The notes beneath the pieces were generated by a model. It was not told the DNA's origin and ran no database searches. It saw only the letters and a program-made list of their open reading frames with translations. 64,000 nucleotides of DNA from JAJISG01 sp964347325 (lineage in GTDB: Archaea; Thermoplasmatota; Thermoplasmata; RBG-16-68-12; JAJISG01). This document shows positions 51,202-59,358 of the stretch, piece after piece; the stretch's first letter is position 1; every line of letters begins with the position of its first letter. The stretch covers positions 39,506-103,505 of the forward strand of contig CAYFYA010000007.1 in assembly GCA_964347325.1 (NCBI GenBank), in the 5' to 3' direction. The translations under genes were made by a program, and so were the position numbers.

Positions 51202-51855
51202 TTAACCTTCAGGCGTGGAGGCCCGAATGACTGGAGAGACTACCTGCCGGAGGGCGTCCAACGACCTCCTCATGAGGTCGCCATAGTCCAGCCTGCTCTC
51301 CTCAGATTCGACAACTTCGATCTTCGCCTGAGTGGCGGGATGCGTGGGTCCGAGAACGTCGCAGACCTCCGGTCCTTTGGAGATATCGTACGTACCGATC
51401 TCCCGGGCGGCGTCGATGATGTCCACCTTGTCCCACCCTATCAGGGGCCTCACCACCGGGATCCCGACGGCGTCATCTATGGCCCTCAGGTTGTGTAGGG
51501 TCTGACTCGAAACCTGTCCCAGGCTCTCGCCCGTTATGAGGAATCGGGCTTGCTTATCTCTCGCGAGGGCCTCCGCGACCCTGTACATGAGCCTCTTGGA
51601 GAGGACGAAGTAGTAGCGGTGCTTGCACTGCCTGGCGATCTCCGCGAGGGCCTCACCTATGCTGGACACGTACAGGCTTGGGAAACCCAAGAGGTCGGAG
51701 ACCTTCCGCGCCTTCTCCTCCGGGGCGCTATCGGTGAAGGGCTCCAAGGAGAAATGGAGTCCGAGGACCTCGACGCCCTCTCTGGCCATCACGTGTCCAG
51801 CGACGGGGCTGTCGATCCCACCGCTGAGCAGCAGCACGCCCTTCCTGTTGGTCAC
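51202..51855 (-). CDS. Stand-alone ThiI-type PP-loop sulfurtransferase
   Basis: A 217-residue protein equal to the PP-loop domain of ThiI: SGGIDSPVA (about residues 11-19) and the catalytic-cysteine segment EVCDVLGPTHPATQ (about 158-171). The THUMP/NFLD N-terminal part that binds tRNA and the rhodanese tail are both absent. Such truncated forms may thiolate tRNA with a partner, or activate another acceptor. An E1-like enzyme is encoded 45 bp upstream, and a rhodanese-E1 fusion lies at 56 kb. Confidence 0.82.
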   Translation of the reverse strand: MTNRKGVLLLSGGIDSPVAGHVMAREGVEVLGLHFSLEPFTDSAPEEKARKVSDLLGFPSLYVSSIGEALAEIARQCKHRYYFVLSKRLMYRVAEALARDKQARFLITGESLGQVSSQTLHNLRAIDDAVGIPVVRPLIGWDKVDIIDAAREIGTYDISKGPEVCDVLGPTHPATQAKIEVVESEESRLDYGDLMRRSLDALRQVVSPVIRASTPEG

Positions 51856-51900
51856 CGGGTTCCTTTAGCAGGTCGAACGCTTATAAAGCGCCGCGCTCCG

Positions 51901-52908
51901 CTACAGGCCGATGTACCTCTCGTAGACTGCCGTGGCGGAGTTCTCATCGGGCACTCCCTTGATGATGGCTCGTCCATCGGGGAATATCGACAGGTTGTAG
52001 GGGGGAGCGCTTAGAAGGAGTACATGGGGCGTCAGGCGAACCCGCCCCGCCTTTGAGAGCCTAGCCGCCAGGTTCTCAAGAGACAGCTCCTCCTCGAGGA
52101 GTGGGTCCACCGAGACCGTGCGGTCGCCGCACAGCTGAGTCACAACGCGTCCCCTGCTCTCCAGATGCTCAAACTTGCCTTGGGAACACGTTGGGCACTC
52201 TGGACGTGGACGGATCTGGATACTCTCCATTCCAGGCCCCCACGCTCTGACGGTGTAGAGGTGACTAGCGAGCTGCCCTGAAAGGACGTAGTGCAAGGCC
52301 AGGGAAGCTTGGGCGGATCCCACCATGGAGGCGACCGCGTTAAGGATTCCCGCCGTCTCACAGGTGGGGAGTGACCCAGGCGGAGGGGGGGTCGGGAAGA
52401 GACATCTGAAACACGGGGTCTCGGGTGGTTTCAGGATGGCACACATCCCCTCCACCCCCAGGGCGGCGCCGTAGACGAAGGGTACCCCGCCCTTCACACA
52501 GGCCTCGTTGAGGAGATACCGCGTGCGCAGGTTATCGGTCCCATCGACGACGATGTCGACCTCTTTCATCACGGGCGTAATCGTTCTCGGGTTGAGGTCC
52601 TTCACGAGGGCATCGATTCGGATGTCGGAATTCACGCTGCTCAACCTTTTCTGGGCCGCAATCGTCTTCGGCACATCCACGTCCTTCTCCTCGTAGAGCG
52701 TCTGTCTCTGTAGGTTGCTCAGCTCCACCAGGTCGCGATCCACCAAGATCAGGTGTCCTACGCCGGCCCTCGCCATCAGGTCTGAAGAGACGCAGCCGAG
52801 GGCACCCAGGCCCACGACCAGGAGGCGGACGCGGGAAAGTCTTCGCTGACCCTCTCTGCCAACGGAGGGCAGGAGTACTTGCCTGCTGTACCTCTCCGTT
52901 TCACCCAA
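51901..52908 (-). CDS. E1-like adenylyltransferase (ThiF/MoeB/UbaA)
   Basis: A ubiquitin-activating-like enzyme of 335 residues. Rossmann motif GLGALGC (about 33-39), adenylation residues DRDLVELSNLQRQ, zinc cysteines CFRC and CPTC, and a catalytic cysteine at TCETAGILN. Residues from about 250 form an extra C-terminal domain that may be a ThiS-like or substrate-binding module. It is co-directional with SHMT (7-bp gap). Being a second E1 paralogue in the window, it might serve thiolation or SAMP-type conjugation. Confidence 0.88.
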   Translation of the reverse strand: MGETERYSRQVLLPSVGREGQRRLSRVRLLVVGLGALGCVSSDLMARAGVGHLILVDRDLVELSNLQRQTLYEEKDVDVPKTIAAQKRLSSVNSDIRIDALVKDLNPRTITPVMKEVDIVVDGTDNLRTRYLLNEACVKGGVPFVYGAALGVEGMCAILKPPETPCFRCLFPTPPPPGSLPTCETAGILNAVASMVGSAQASLALHYVLSGQLASHLYTVRAWGPGMESIQIRPRPECPTCSQGKFEHLESRGRVVTQLCGDRTVSVDPLLEEELSLENLAARLSKAGRVRLTPHVLLLSAPPYNLSIFPDGRAIIKGVPDENSATAVYERYIGL

Positions 52909-52915
52909 GAGGACG

Positions 52916-54145
52916 TCACCTATCCTCGAAGCAGAAGGTCAGGCTGAGGGACCTGCGTATCCGGGCAACATCACCCTTGACATCTTCGCCCTCCGCGCAC
53001 CTTCTGATGCAGTCCGCGATCTCCTCCATGGTCCCCTCCGTGGCCCCCATCCGGGTGACCTCGTTGGTGCCCAGTCGACCCACCGCGTCGACGATGACAT
53101 CGCACTTCTCCAGAGTCGCAGCAAGGTCGTTGAGGCTGAGGCCGAATTCTCGTCGGACCGCAGGGCCGTCAAGGAGGAGCATCGGGGACCTCGTGTACCC
53201 TTCATCCGGGAACCTGACGGGGATTCCAGTTTCTTCAAGGGCGCGGGCAAGTCTCCGAGCATTCTGGACAACGGCCTTCGCATAGGCGGTTCCGAAGGCT
53301 TTCGTCTCGACCAAAGCCTGAGTGAGAGCAGCTATCCTATTCCAGTGGGCGTTGTCTAGGGCCTTCCAGGTGATGCTCTCGTTGATGCGCTCCGCCAGGC
53401 CCTTGCGAGCGACCATCAGACCCCCCTGGGGGCCGAAGAGAGACTTGTGCGTACTGCCAAATACGACATCGACCCCCTCCTGCAACGGTGCCTGAAACTC
53501 ACCCCCCGCTATCAGGCCCAAGATGTGGGAGGCGTCGTACCCCAAGAAGGCCTCGGCGGAGTCGCAGGCATCTCTGATCGGGCCCAGGTCGTAGGGAAAC
53601 AGGATGAAACTCGCCCCCAACAGCACCAGACTGGGTCTTACGGCCCGGATGGCATCACAGGCCTCCTCGAGCTTGATGTTCCAGGAGCTAGCGTCGAAGG
53701 GCAGGTATTCGACCTCAAGACCTAGAAGCGAGGGCAGATAGGCAGGTCCGTAGCCGTCGTACCCTCCATTTTTCGGACTGATGACCAAAAACCTATCCCC
53801 GGGTCTGCAGGTCGCTGTGAGAGAGACGAGGCCGCAGATGTGCCCAGAGAGAGGTTTCAGGGACGCATAGCCCCCTCCGAAAAGTTCCCGTGTCAGGTCC
53901 TCGCCCAGGGACTCCACCTCGTCGAGGTATCGTGTCCCGCGGTAGGCGTTCTCCACGAATTCCCCGTGGATCTCGGCGTTCAGCGGGAGGCTGTACCTGT
54001 GCCCGAAGTCGCTGGCCAGGAGTCTTCTCACATGAGGACTCGTGACGTTCTCTGAGGGGATGAGGTTGAGGCAGCGGTCCCTTCGCCACTCCTTCTGGTC
54101 TCGGGCTATTGAGAAGACATCCCTTGTAGAGCTCCTAGGCGCCAT
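52916..54145 (-). CDS. glyA: Serine hydroxymethyltransferase-like enzyme
   Basis: A PLP enzyme of 409 residues. The SHMT features NLIPSENVTSPHVR, the PLP-lysine segment GSTHKSLFGPQGG (about 235), and the late LGTNEVTRMG are present. Homology is to the shorter archaeal SHMT-like group; the exact one-carbon carrier (tetrahydrofolate or tetrahydromethanopterin) is not clear, although FolC at 36 kb suggests folate. It could alternatively be a threonine aldolase-like enzyme. It lies between csl4 and the E1. Confidence 0.82.
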   Translation of the reverse strand: MAPRSSTRDVFSIARDQKEWRRDRCLNLIPSENVTSPHVRRLLASDFGHRYSLPLNAEIHGEFVENAYRGTRYLDEVESLGEDLTRELFGGGYASLKPLSGHICGLVSLTATCRPGDRFLVISPKNGGYDGYGPAYLPSLLGLEVEYLPFDASSWNIKLEEACDAIRAVRPSLVLLGASFILFPYDLGPIRDACDSAEAFLGYDASHILGLIAGGEFQAPLQEGVDVVFGSTHKSLFGPQGGLMVARKGLAERINESITWKALDNAHWNRIAALTQALVETKAFGTAYAKAVVQNARRLARALEETGIPVRFPDEGYTRSPMLLLDGPAVRREFGLSLNDLAATLEKCDVIVDAVGRLGTNEVTRMGATEGTMEEIADCIRRCAEGEDVKGDVARIRRSLSLTFCFEDR

Positions 54146-54157
54146 TCTCCCCAGGAC

Positions 54158-54715
54158 TCAGGTCATCATGGCGTCGTAGACGGAGGCCACTTTACGAGGC
54201 TCGTCCCGTTCGCAGTGTTCGCAGTAGAGGTCCCGTCCTCGCTTGACGAGGGGATAGCGGCAGCGCGTGCAGAGTCCCCGTACGACGCCCAGCGAGGGTT
54301 CATTGGTGGCGAGCTGGAGGGACGGCTTCACCTGGACCACTCGGGCCCTCACCAGGTCCCCAATCCTCATAGCCTTCTTCAGATCCTCGGTGTACTTCTC
54401 CGAGACCTTCGAGATGTGGATGGTCCCCTCCGTATCTCCCGTGACTTGTCTCTCGATGCCCTCCACGGCTTCGACCTTCACCATCGCCATGGTGTTCTTG
54501 ATGTCTTGGACCGTGGTGAGCACGACGTCGCCCACCTTCTGCTCAACAGGCGGATTGAACCCCCTTACGCTGGCCACCTTCTCCCTGGAGTCGAGGCTGA
54601 GTTCGCCGATCTGAGCGGCGAAGATGTCACCTTCAGCCTCGTAGGTCCCTGGCCCCGGCAGGTACTCCTCGCTCGCGGCGATAAGATCGCCAGGATACAC
54701 TATCTTTGCTTTCAT
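54158..54715 (-). CDS. csl4: Archaeal exosome subunit Csl4
   Basis: The cap protein of the RNA-degrading exosome. N-terminal beta domain (VYPGDLIAASEEYLPGPGTY), central S1 domain, and C-terminal zinc ribbon with CTRC and CEHC. The length is 185 or 186 residues. The ATG codon pair at 54718/54715 allows either start; ATG 54718 overlaps the methylase stop as ATGA. Gene order methylase-csl4 recurs in archaea. Confidence 0.95.
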   Translation of the reverse strand: MKAKIVYPGDLIAASEEYLPGPGTYEAEGDIFAAQIGELSLDSREKVASVRGFNPPVEQKVGDVVLTTVQDIKNTMAMVKVEAVEGIERQVTGDTEGTIHISKVSEKYTEDLKKAMRIGDLVRARVVQVKPSLQLATNEPSLGVVRGLCTRCRYPLVKRGRDLYCEHCERDEPRKVASVYDAMMT

Positions 54716-55341
54716 CAATCAGACCTCACAATCCTGTACAAGTCCACATCGACCTCTTCAACGTCCTTCCTGTGGAAGGGATGTGCATGGTGAAGGGGGA
54801 ATTTATACGTTGTCAGCAGCTCCGCGGAACTCCCCAGTTCAGCGACCCCTCTCATCACGAAGTCCCGAGTCTCCGCATTGTGGAAGCTGTACGCCACCTG
54901 AGAGAAACGCGTTGCAGTCCTGAGGAACGGTATATCTGCGTGCTTCCTCTGACCGCCGAAAGGAGGGTTCATCAGAACGGTGTCGACTTTTTCATCGAAC
55001 TCTTCAATCTCCATGGCGTGAAGTTCTACCACGACGCCAACGCTAGCGGCGTTCCTCCGAGTGGTCTCGACGGCTGAGGGGTCAACATCTATGGCGATGA
55101 CCCTCCCGGCCCCAAGACGAGCGGCTCCGATGGCCAACACCCCGTTCCCGCACCCCAGGTCGGCCAGAACCTTTCCGTGGATGTCCCTTCTGCCGTAGGC
55201 CTTGAAGAGCAGATCTGCCGCAACCTCTGCAGGGGTCTGGTACTGCTCCAGAGAGGCCTTGGGCTCTGACAGCCCCTCCAATCTCTGGAGGAGCATCGCC
55301 AGTGTACGCTTCTTGATCGTGGGACAGGCGACAGGGTCCAT
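54715..55341 (-). CDS. METTL5-like RNA N6-adenine methyltransferase
   Basis: A SAM-dependent methylase of 208 residues: LADLGCGNGVLAIGAARLG (motif I region, about 66-84) and MNPPFGGQRKHAD with the NPPF catalytic motif for N6-adenine. Sequence and neighbourhood match the METTL5 family, which modifies a small-subunit rRNA adenine in eukaryotes. Coupled to csl4 by ATGA. The initial residues up to 55341 are plausible as coding. Confidence 0.92.
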   Translation of the reverse strand: MDPVACPTIKKRTLAMLLQRLEGLSEPKASLEQYQTPAEVAADLLFKAYGRRDIHGKVLADLGCGNGVLAIGAARLGAGRVIAIDVDPSAVETTRRNAASVGVVVELHAMEIEEFDEKVDTVLMNPPFGGQRKHADIPFLRTATRFSQVAYSFHNAETRDFVMRGVAELGSSAELLTTYKFPLHHAHPFHRKDVEEVDVDLYRIVRSD

Positions 55342-55389
55342 GTCCGGCCTCCCAGGAACTCTTCAACCTTGCGTGTGCAGGGCTGACCG

Positions 55390-55662
55390 TCAGGCAATGT
55401 AGTAATCGGCCGATCCCTCGTAATCCTTTAGCGCGATGATGCCGGAGAGCTGACCAATAATCTCCCTGGCGATCTCTCTCGTGAAGGAGTTCTCAGGAAT
55501 TTCCTTCGTCTCCTGAATCCAGGTCAGAACCTCCTTCAGGGCCTGCCTCATCTCATCCTGCGTGAGGGTCTCGTCCATCTTCGAGACCGCCTCCTCCGTG
55601 GCATACATGCTTCGCACGAAGTCCTTGCAGACGTCGACCACGTTCGCGAGATCCTCTGACAT
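55390..55662 (-). CDS. Small helical protein, unknown family
   Basis: A soluble, acidic, almost wholly helical protein of 90 residues (KMDETLTQDEMRQALKEVL in the middle). No motif is recognised. Minus-strand TATATAA at about 55695-55701 lies 35 bp upstream, and GGGAGGA precedes the ATG. It may interact with nucleic acid-linked partners, but the sequence gives no direct clue. Confidence 0.6.
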   Translation of the reverse strand: MSEDLANVVDVCKDFVRSMYATEEAVSKMDETLTQDEMRQALKEVLTWIQETKEIPENSFTREIAREIIGQLSGIIALKDYEGSADYYIA

Positions 55663-55730
55663 GCCAGGTCCTCCCTATTGGTAGGTGGCTGGCGGGTTAT
55701 ATACTTCCCGCGTCTCGACTTCAGGCCTCT

Positions 55731-56126
55731 TCAGAAACCGGCCAGAAGTCTCTTGACCCTCTGTCGGACCTCTTCCCCCAGAGCCCTGGCGGCCTCCTCC
55801 TCCAGACCATTCGGATCCGGAAGATCCCACTCCTCGACCCTGTCGAGGACCTCTGCGGGGCACGCCTCTTCCGGGTCGCATCCCATCACGATGATTCCGT
55901 CCGCCTGTCTGGCGAAGGCCATGTCCACATCCTTGGGCCGGTGGCGAGAGATGTCGATGCCGTCCTCGGCCATGAGCTTGATGGCCAGAGGGTGGACATC
56001 CTCAGCAGGTTTCAGACCACCGCTCCTTACGAGGACCCCCTTGGGCGCCATTGAGCGGGCATATCCCTCGGCCATCTGGCTCCGGAAGCTATTGCCTACA
56101 CAGACGAAGAGGAGTCTCTTGACCAC
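55731..56126 (-). CDS. Low-molecular-weight phosphatase/arsenate reductase-like
   Basis: The P-loop CVGNSFRS (C-x5-R, about residues 9-16) and the late EEWDLPDP aspartate identify the LMW-PTPase fold. An additional cysteine (MGCDPEEAC) is placed as in the thioredoxin-coupled arsenate reductases, so ArsC activity is the better guess. The length is 131 residues. It lies 22 bp downstream of the sulfur-carrier/E1/rhodanese fusion on the same strand. Confidence 0.88.
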   Translation of the reverse strand: MVKRLLFVCVGNSFRSQMAEGYARSMAPKGVLVRSGGLKPAEDVHPLAIKLMAEDGIDISRHRPKDVDMAFARQADGIIVMGCDPEEACPAEVLDRVEEWDLPDPNGLEEEAARALGEEVRQRVKRLLAGF

Positions 56127-56148
56127 GGCGCAACCTGCCAGCGAGCTC

Positions 56149-57603
56149 TCAGTAGCGAGTCATCGTCGGATCGACTCTCGCCGCCCAGGCATCGATTCCT
56201 CCGGCCATGTTCCAGACCTTCGAAAAGCCGAGTTCCCGTAGGAACTGGGTGATGCGCGCGCTCCGAACGCCCGTGTGGCAGTGGACGACAATGTTGTCGG
56301 CGGTACTCAGCTCGTTGGCCTTGAAGGGTACCTCCCCCATAGGCATGAGTCTAGCACCCTCGATGTGGCAGATCTGCCACTCAACCGGTTCCCTCACATC
56401 CAAGAGGGTGACCTCGCCATCGTCCATGAGTCTCGCCGCCTCCTCGACGTCTATCTGAAACTCGGCATCGATGCCGTCGTCCCCTGTTAGGCCACAGAAC
56501 TCTTCGTAGTCGATTAGCTCCTTCACGGTCGGGTTCTCGCCACAGAGCGGGCACGAGGGATCCTTGCGGAGCCTGAGCTCCTTGAACTTCATCTTGAGGG
56601 CATCAAAGAGCAGGAGGCGACCGACAAGGAGGTCGCCCTTCCCCAGAAGGACCTTGAGGGCCTCGACGGCCTGCATGCTCCCGATGACCCCCGGGAGTAC
56701 TCCGAGGACGCCTCCCTCCGCACAGCTAGGGACCAGGCCCGGCGGAGGGGGTTCGGGATAGAGGCATCTGTAGCAGGGCCCCCGACTCGCGTCGAACACT
56801 GAGACCTGCCCCTCGAAACGGAAGATGCTGCCGTAGACGTTGGGCTTCCCCAGGAGGACGCTCGCGTCGTTTACGAGGTATCGGGTGGCGAAGTTGTCCG
56901 TCCCATCGACCACTACGTCGTACCGGGATAGGAGATCCATCGCGTTCTCCGAGGTCAGTCTCGTCTCGTGGGCCTCCACCTGCACCCCGGGGTTCAGGTC
57001 CTCCAGCCTCTCCCTGGCGACGGAGATCTTTGGCTTCGACAGGCTACTGCTGCCGAAGAGTACCTGGCGCTGGAGGTTGCTTTGCTCCACGATGTCGAAG
57101 TCCACCAGGCCGATCCGTCCCACGCCGGCCGCAGTGAGGTACATGCTCAGCGGGGCCCCCAGGCCTCCCACTCCGACGATCAGGGCGCTGGAGTTTCTCA
57201 GCCTCTGCTGGCCCTCCAGGCCGACCTCCGGTAGGATGAGGTGCCGACTGTACCTCTTGATGTCCTCCTGTGTCAGGTCGTGTTGGACCGGGGAGGGGCC
57301 GCCCATCATTGAGTGTGTGGCCCCGCCAGCGACGCTCGGGACGATGACTAGAACATCGCCGTCGCGGACGGGTGTCGCCTCCGCCTCCATATAGCGGATG
57401 TCCTCATCGTTGACGTAGACGTTCACGAAGTTGCGCAGCCGGCCGTCGTCTCCCCTGAGGTACTTCTTGAGGGGATGATACCTGGTGATGAGTTCATCGA
57501 TGACCTCTCCGACGGTCCCCCCTGCCAATTCCAGGGTGTCCTGGTCCTGAGCATACTGTCTGAGGGGTGTCGGAATCTGCAATGTCACCCTAGGCTTGTC
57601 CAT
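56149..57603 (-). CDS. Sulfur carrier-E1-rhodanese triple fusion (CysO/MoeB-like)
   Basis: Three domains in one chain (numbering from the ATG). Residues 4-94 are a MoaD/CysO-type ubiquitin fold that ends in SVAGG, the normal C-terminal diglycine, but continues with ATHSMM. Residues about 108-367 are the E1: GVGGLG, zinc cysteines C277/C280 and C351/C354, and catalytic C294 in SCAEGGVLG. Residues about 382-484 are a rhodanese with active-site CHTGVR (C442). The ATG at 57603 is 2 bp after the JAMM stop with GGTGGA before it; the GTG at 57612 is an alternative. The JAMM neighbour could process the diglycine junction. 484 residues. Confidence 0.9.
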   Translation of the reverse strand: MDKPRVTLQIPTPLRQYAQDQDTLELAGGTVGEVIDELITRYHPLKKYLRGDDGRLRNFVNVYVNDEDIRYMEAEATPVRDGDVLVIVPSVAGGATHSMMGGPSPVQHDLTQEDIKRYSRHLILPEVGLEGQQRLRNSSALIVGVGGLGAPLSMYLTAAGVGRIGLVDFDIVEQSNLQRQVLFGSSSLSKPKISVARERLEDLNPGVQVEAHETRLTSENAMDLLSRYDVVVDGTDNFATRYLVNDASVLLGKPNVYGSIFRFEGQVSVFDASRGPCYRCLYPEPPPPGLVPSCAEGGVLGVLPGVIGSMQAVEALKVLLGKGDLLVGRLLLFDALKMKFKELRLRKDPSCPLCGENPTVKELIDYEEFCGLTGDDGIDAEFQIDVEEAARLMDDGEVTLLDVREPVEWQICHIEGARLMPMGEVPFKANELSTADNIVVHCHTGVRSARITQFLRELGFSKVWNMAGGIDAWAARVDPTMTRY

Positions 57604-57604
57604 C

Positions 57605-58036
57605 TTATCCACCTTCTATCCTTTCGCGCTTAATGAGATGTAGAGAGTCCTCGACCATCTCGTCCTCCTGCAGCCGCCAGGCTCTGGCGCCCAGCACCCC
57701 CTGGGACGTGGTGGTCAGGATCAGATACGAGTACCATGGCCAGGCCCTCTCCTTGTCGTAGACGGAGGGGACTGCTGGATGGTCGGGATGCGAGTGATAG
57801 AATCCCAAGATCTCCTGCCCCTTCTCCCGCGCATTCCTCTCCGTGTCGAGGGTGTCCTTGGGGTCGATGAGGTACCGGTCCCGGGAGTCTCCTCCCAAAA
57901 GGTTGGTTCCCCTTCTGACCCCTCGAACGTTCCGCTCCTCTCCCGCAACGCCCACGAGGAAGCCGCACACCTCTGAGGGATAACCCTCTGTGGCGTGAGC
58001 CGCCAGCTTCGCGAAGAGGTCCTCCGGGATTCTCAG
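57605..58036 (-). CDS. JAMM/MPN metalloprotease, Mec+-like; CTG start likely
   Basis: A JAB1/MPN+ metallopeptidase of 143 residues: catalytic Glu in SEVCGFLVG (E22), and YHSHPDHPAVPSVYD with zinc ligands H81, H83 and D94. In mycobacteria the homologue Mec+ removes cysteine from the CysO sulfur carrier. The GTG at 57970 would delete the catalytic Glu, so the start must lie upstream, but up to the in-frame TAG there is no ATG, GTG or TTG. CTG 58036 has GGGGGGAG 8 bp before it. It lies just after cysM, overlapping by a few bases with that stop region. Confidence 0.87.
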   Translation of the reverse strand: MRIPEDLFAKLAAHATEGYPSEVCGFLVGVAGEERNVRGVRRGTNLLGGDSRDRYLIDPKDTLDTERNAREKGQEILGFYHSHPDHPAVPSVYDKERAWPWYSYLILTTTSQGVLGARAWRLQEDEMVEDSLHLIKRERIEGG

Positions 58037-58041
58037 CGTGT

Positions 58042-58971
58042 CTACTCCCCCCAGTGGGCCTCGCTAAGGTACCTCTCGCCCGCGTCCGGGAAGATGGTGA
58101 CTATCCTTCCTTCGGTGAGTCCCCGGGCCAGCCTCAGGCACGCGGCGAGGGCAGCACCGGAGGACGTCCCTGCCAGGATGCCCTCCCGCTTTGCCAACTG
58201 CTTGACACGCAGCTGCGCCTCCTCCGTCTCCACGAAGACCTCCATATCCTGCAGGGAGGGATCGAAGATGCCCGGCTTCATTGAGCTCTCCATGTGCTTC
58301 AGCCCCTCGATGCCGTGAATAGGTGTGGCCGGCTGCACACCCACGACTTGGATGGAGGGGTCATGCTCCTTAAGTCGGCGACCGACTCCCGTGAGAGTCC
58401 CTCCGGTTCCCACGCCGCATACGAAGTGAGTCAATCCCCCAGTCTGCTCCAGAATCTCGGGTCCCGTGGTCTCATAGTGGGCCCTCCAGTTGGCAGGGTT
58501 GTTGTACTGGTCGAGGTAGATGTGGCCCTTCTGCTCTGAGCGGTTGATACGCTGAGCCACCACCTGTGCCCCATCGGTGCCCGCCAGGGGATCGGTGAAG
58601 ACCAGGTCCGCACCATAGGACCTCAGGATGGCCTTTCTCTCCCGAGTCACGTTGGCTGGGACCACGAGCTTTGTCCTGAATCCCAGCGCGGCTCCAAGCA
58701 TGGCGATGGCGATTCCCGTGTTGCCCGAGGTCGCATCCAGGAGCACCTTGTCCTGGGGGTGCGGTTCCCTTAGCAGGACCTCCCTGATCATGTTCAGGAC
58801 GGGTCTGTCCTTGACGCTCCCCCCGGGATTGAACCACTCCGCCTTGGCGTAGACTTCAACCTCCTCCAAGCCCCAGGCCTCACTTCTGAGCCTCAGGAGG
58901 GGTGTGTTCCCGACCAGGTCGGAGATGGATGTTGCCTCGACCTGCCGCCTTCCAAGGTAGCTCTCCTGCAT
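58042..58971 (-). CDS. cysM: Cysteine synthase CysM-like (O-phosphoserine type?)
   Basis: A fold-type II PLP enzyme of 309 residues: NPGGSVKDRP with PLP lysine (about 50), ATSGNTG, GVGTGGT and the C-terminal FPDAGERYLS. The YNNPANWRAHYETTGPE and EGLKHMESSMKPGIFDP segments resemble CysM enzymes that use thiocarboxylated CysO and O-phosphoserine rather than sulfide. Together with the JAMM and sulfur-carrier genes downstream, this suggests a CysO-type pathway. Its ATG directly follows the sufU stop. Confidence 0.9.
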   Translation of the reverse strand: MQESYLGRRQVEATSISDLVGNTPLLRLRSEAWGLEEVEVYAKAEWFNPGGSVKDRPVLNMIREVLLREPHPQDKVLLDATSGNTGIAIAMLGAALGFRTKLVVPANVTRERKAILRSYGADLVFTDPLAGTDGAQVVAQRINRSEQKGHIYLDQYNNPANWRAHYETTGPEILEQTGGLTHFVCGVGTGGTLTGVGRRLKEHDPSIQVVGVQPATPIHGIEGLKHMESSMKPGIFDPSLQDMEVFVETEEAQLRVKQLAKREGILAGTSSGAALAACLRLARGLTEGRIVTIFPDAGERYLSEAHWGE

Positions 58972-59358
58972 TCACCCCTCACCATATCCGGCGGTCCTAA
59001 GACCCACCTTTAGAACCTCCACCGACAGGATGGCGCACTTCAACCTCACGGGGCTGATGGGGATTCCTAGAATCTTGAGGATCCTGTCCTTGTCGATTGC
59101 CATCACCTCTTCGAGGGTCTTGCCCTTCAGGTAGACCGTCAGCATCGAGGCGGAGGCTTGGCTGATCGCGCAACCCCTTCCCTTGAACTTCACGTCCGTG
59201 ACACTCTTTTCGTCGTCCAGCTTGAGGTGCAGGGCGATCTCATCCCCGCAGAGAGGGTTGTCTCCGCGGGCCGCGATGTCCGGGTCCTCCAACTCGCCCA
59301 CGTTACGAGGGTTGCGGTAGTGGTCGAGGATTGCCTCCTGGTACATCTCGTAGCTCAT
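58972..59358 (-). CDS. sufU: SufU/IscU-type Fe-S scaffold
   Basis: The three conserved cysteines occur at NPLCGDE (about 37), GRGCAISQAS (about 63) and RLKCAILS (about 107), with the Asp following the first. The length is 128 residues. It may act as the scaffold or as a sulfur acceptor of SufS, as SufU does in Gram-positive bacteria. The overlap with sufS is ATGA. Confidence 0.94.
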   Translation of the reverse strand: MSYEMYQEAILDHYRNPRNVGELEDPDIAARGDNPLCGDEIALHLKLDDEKSVTDVKFKGRGCAISQASASMLTVYLKGKTLEEVMAIDKDRILKILGIPISPVRLKCAILSVEVLKVGLRTAGYGEG

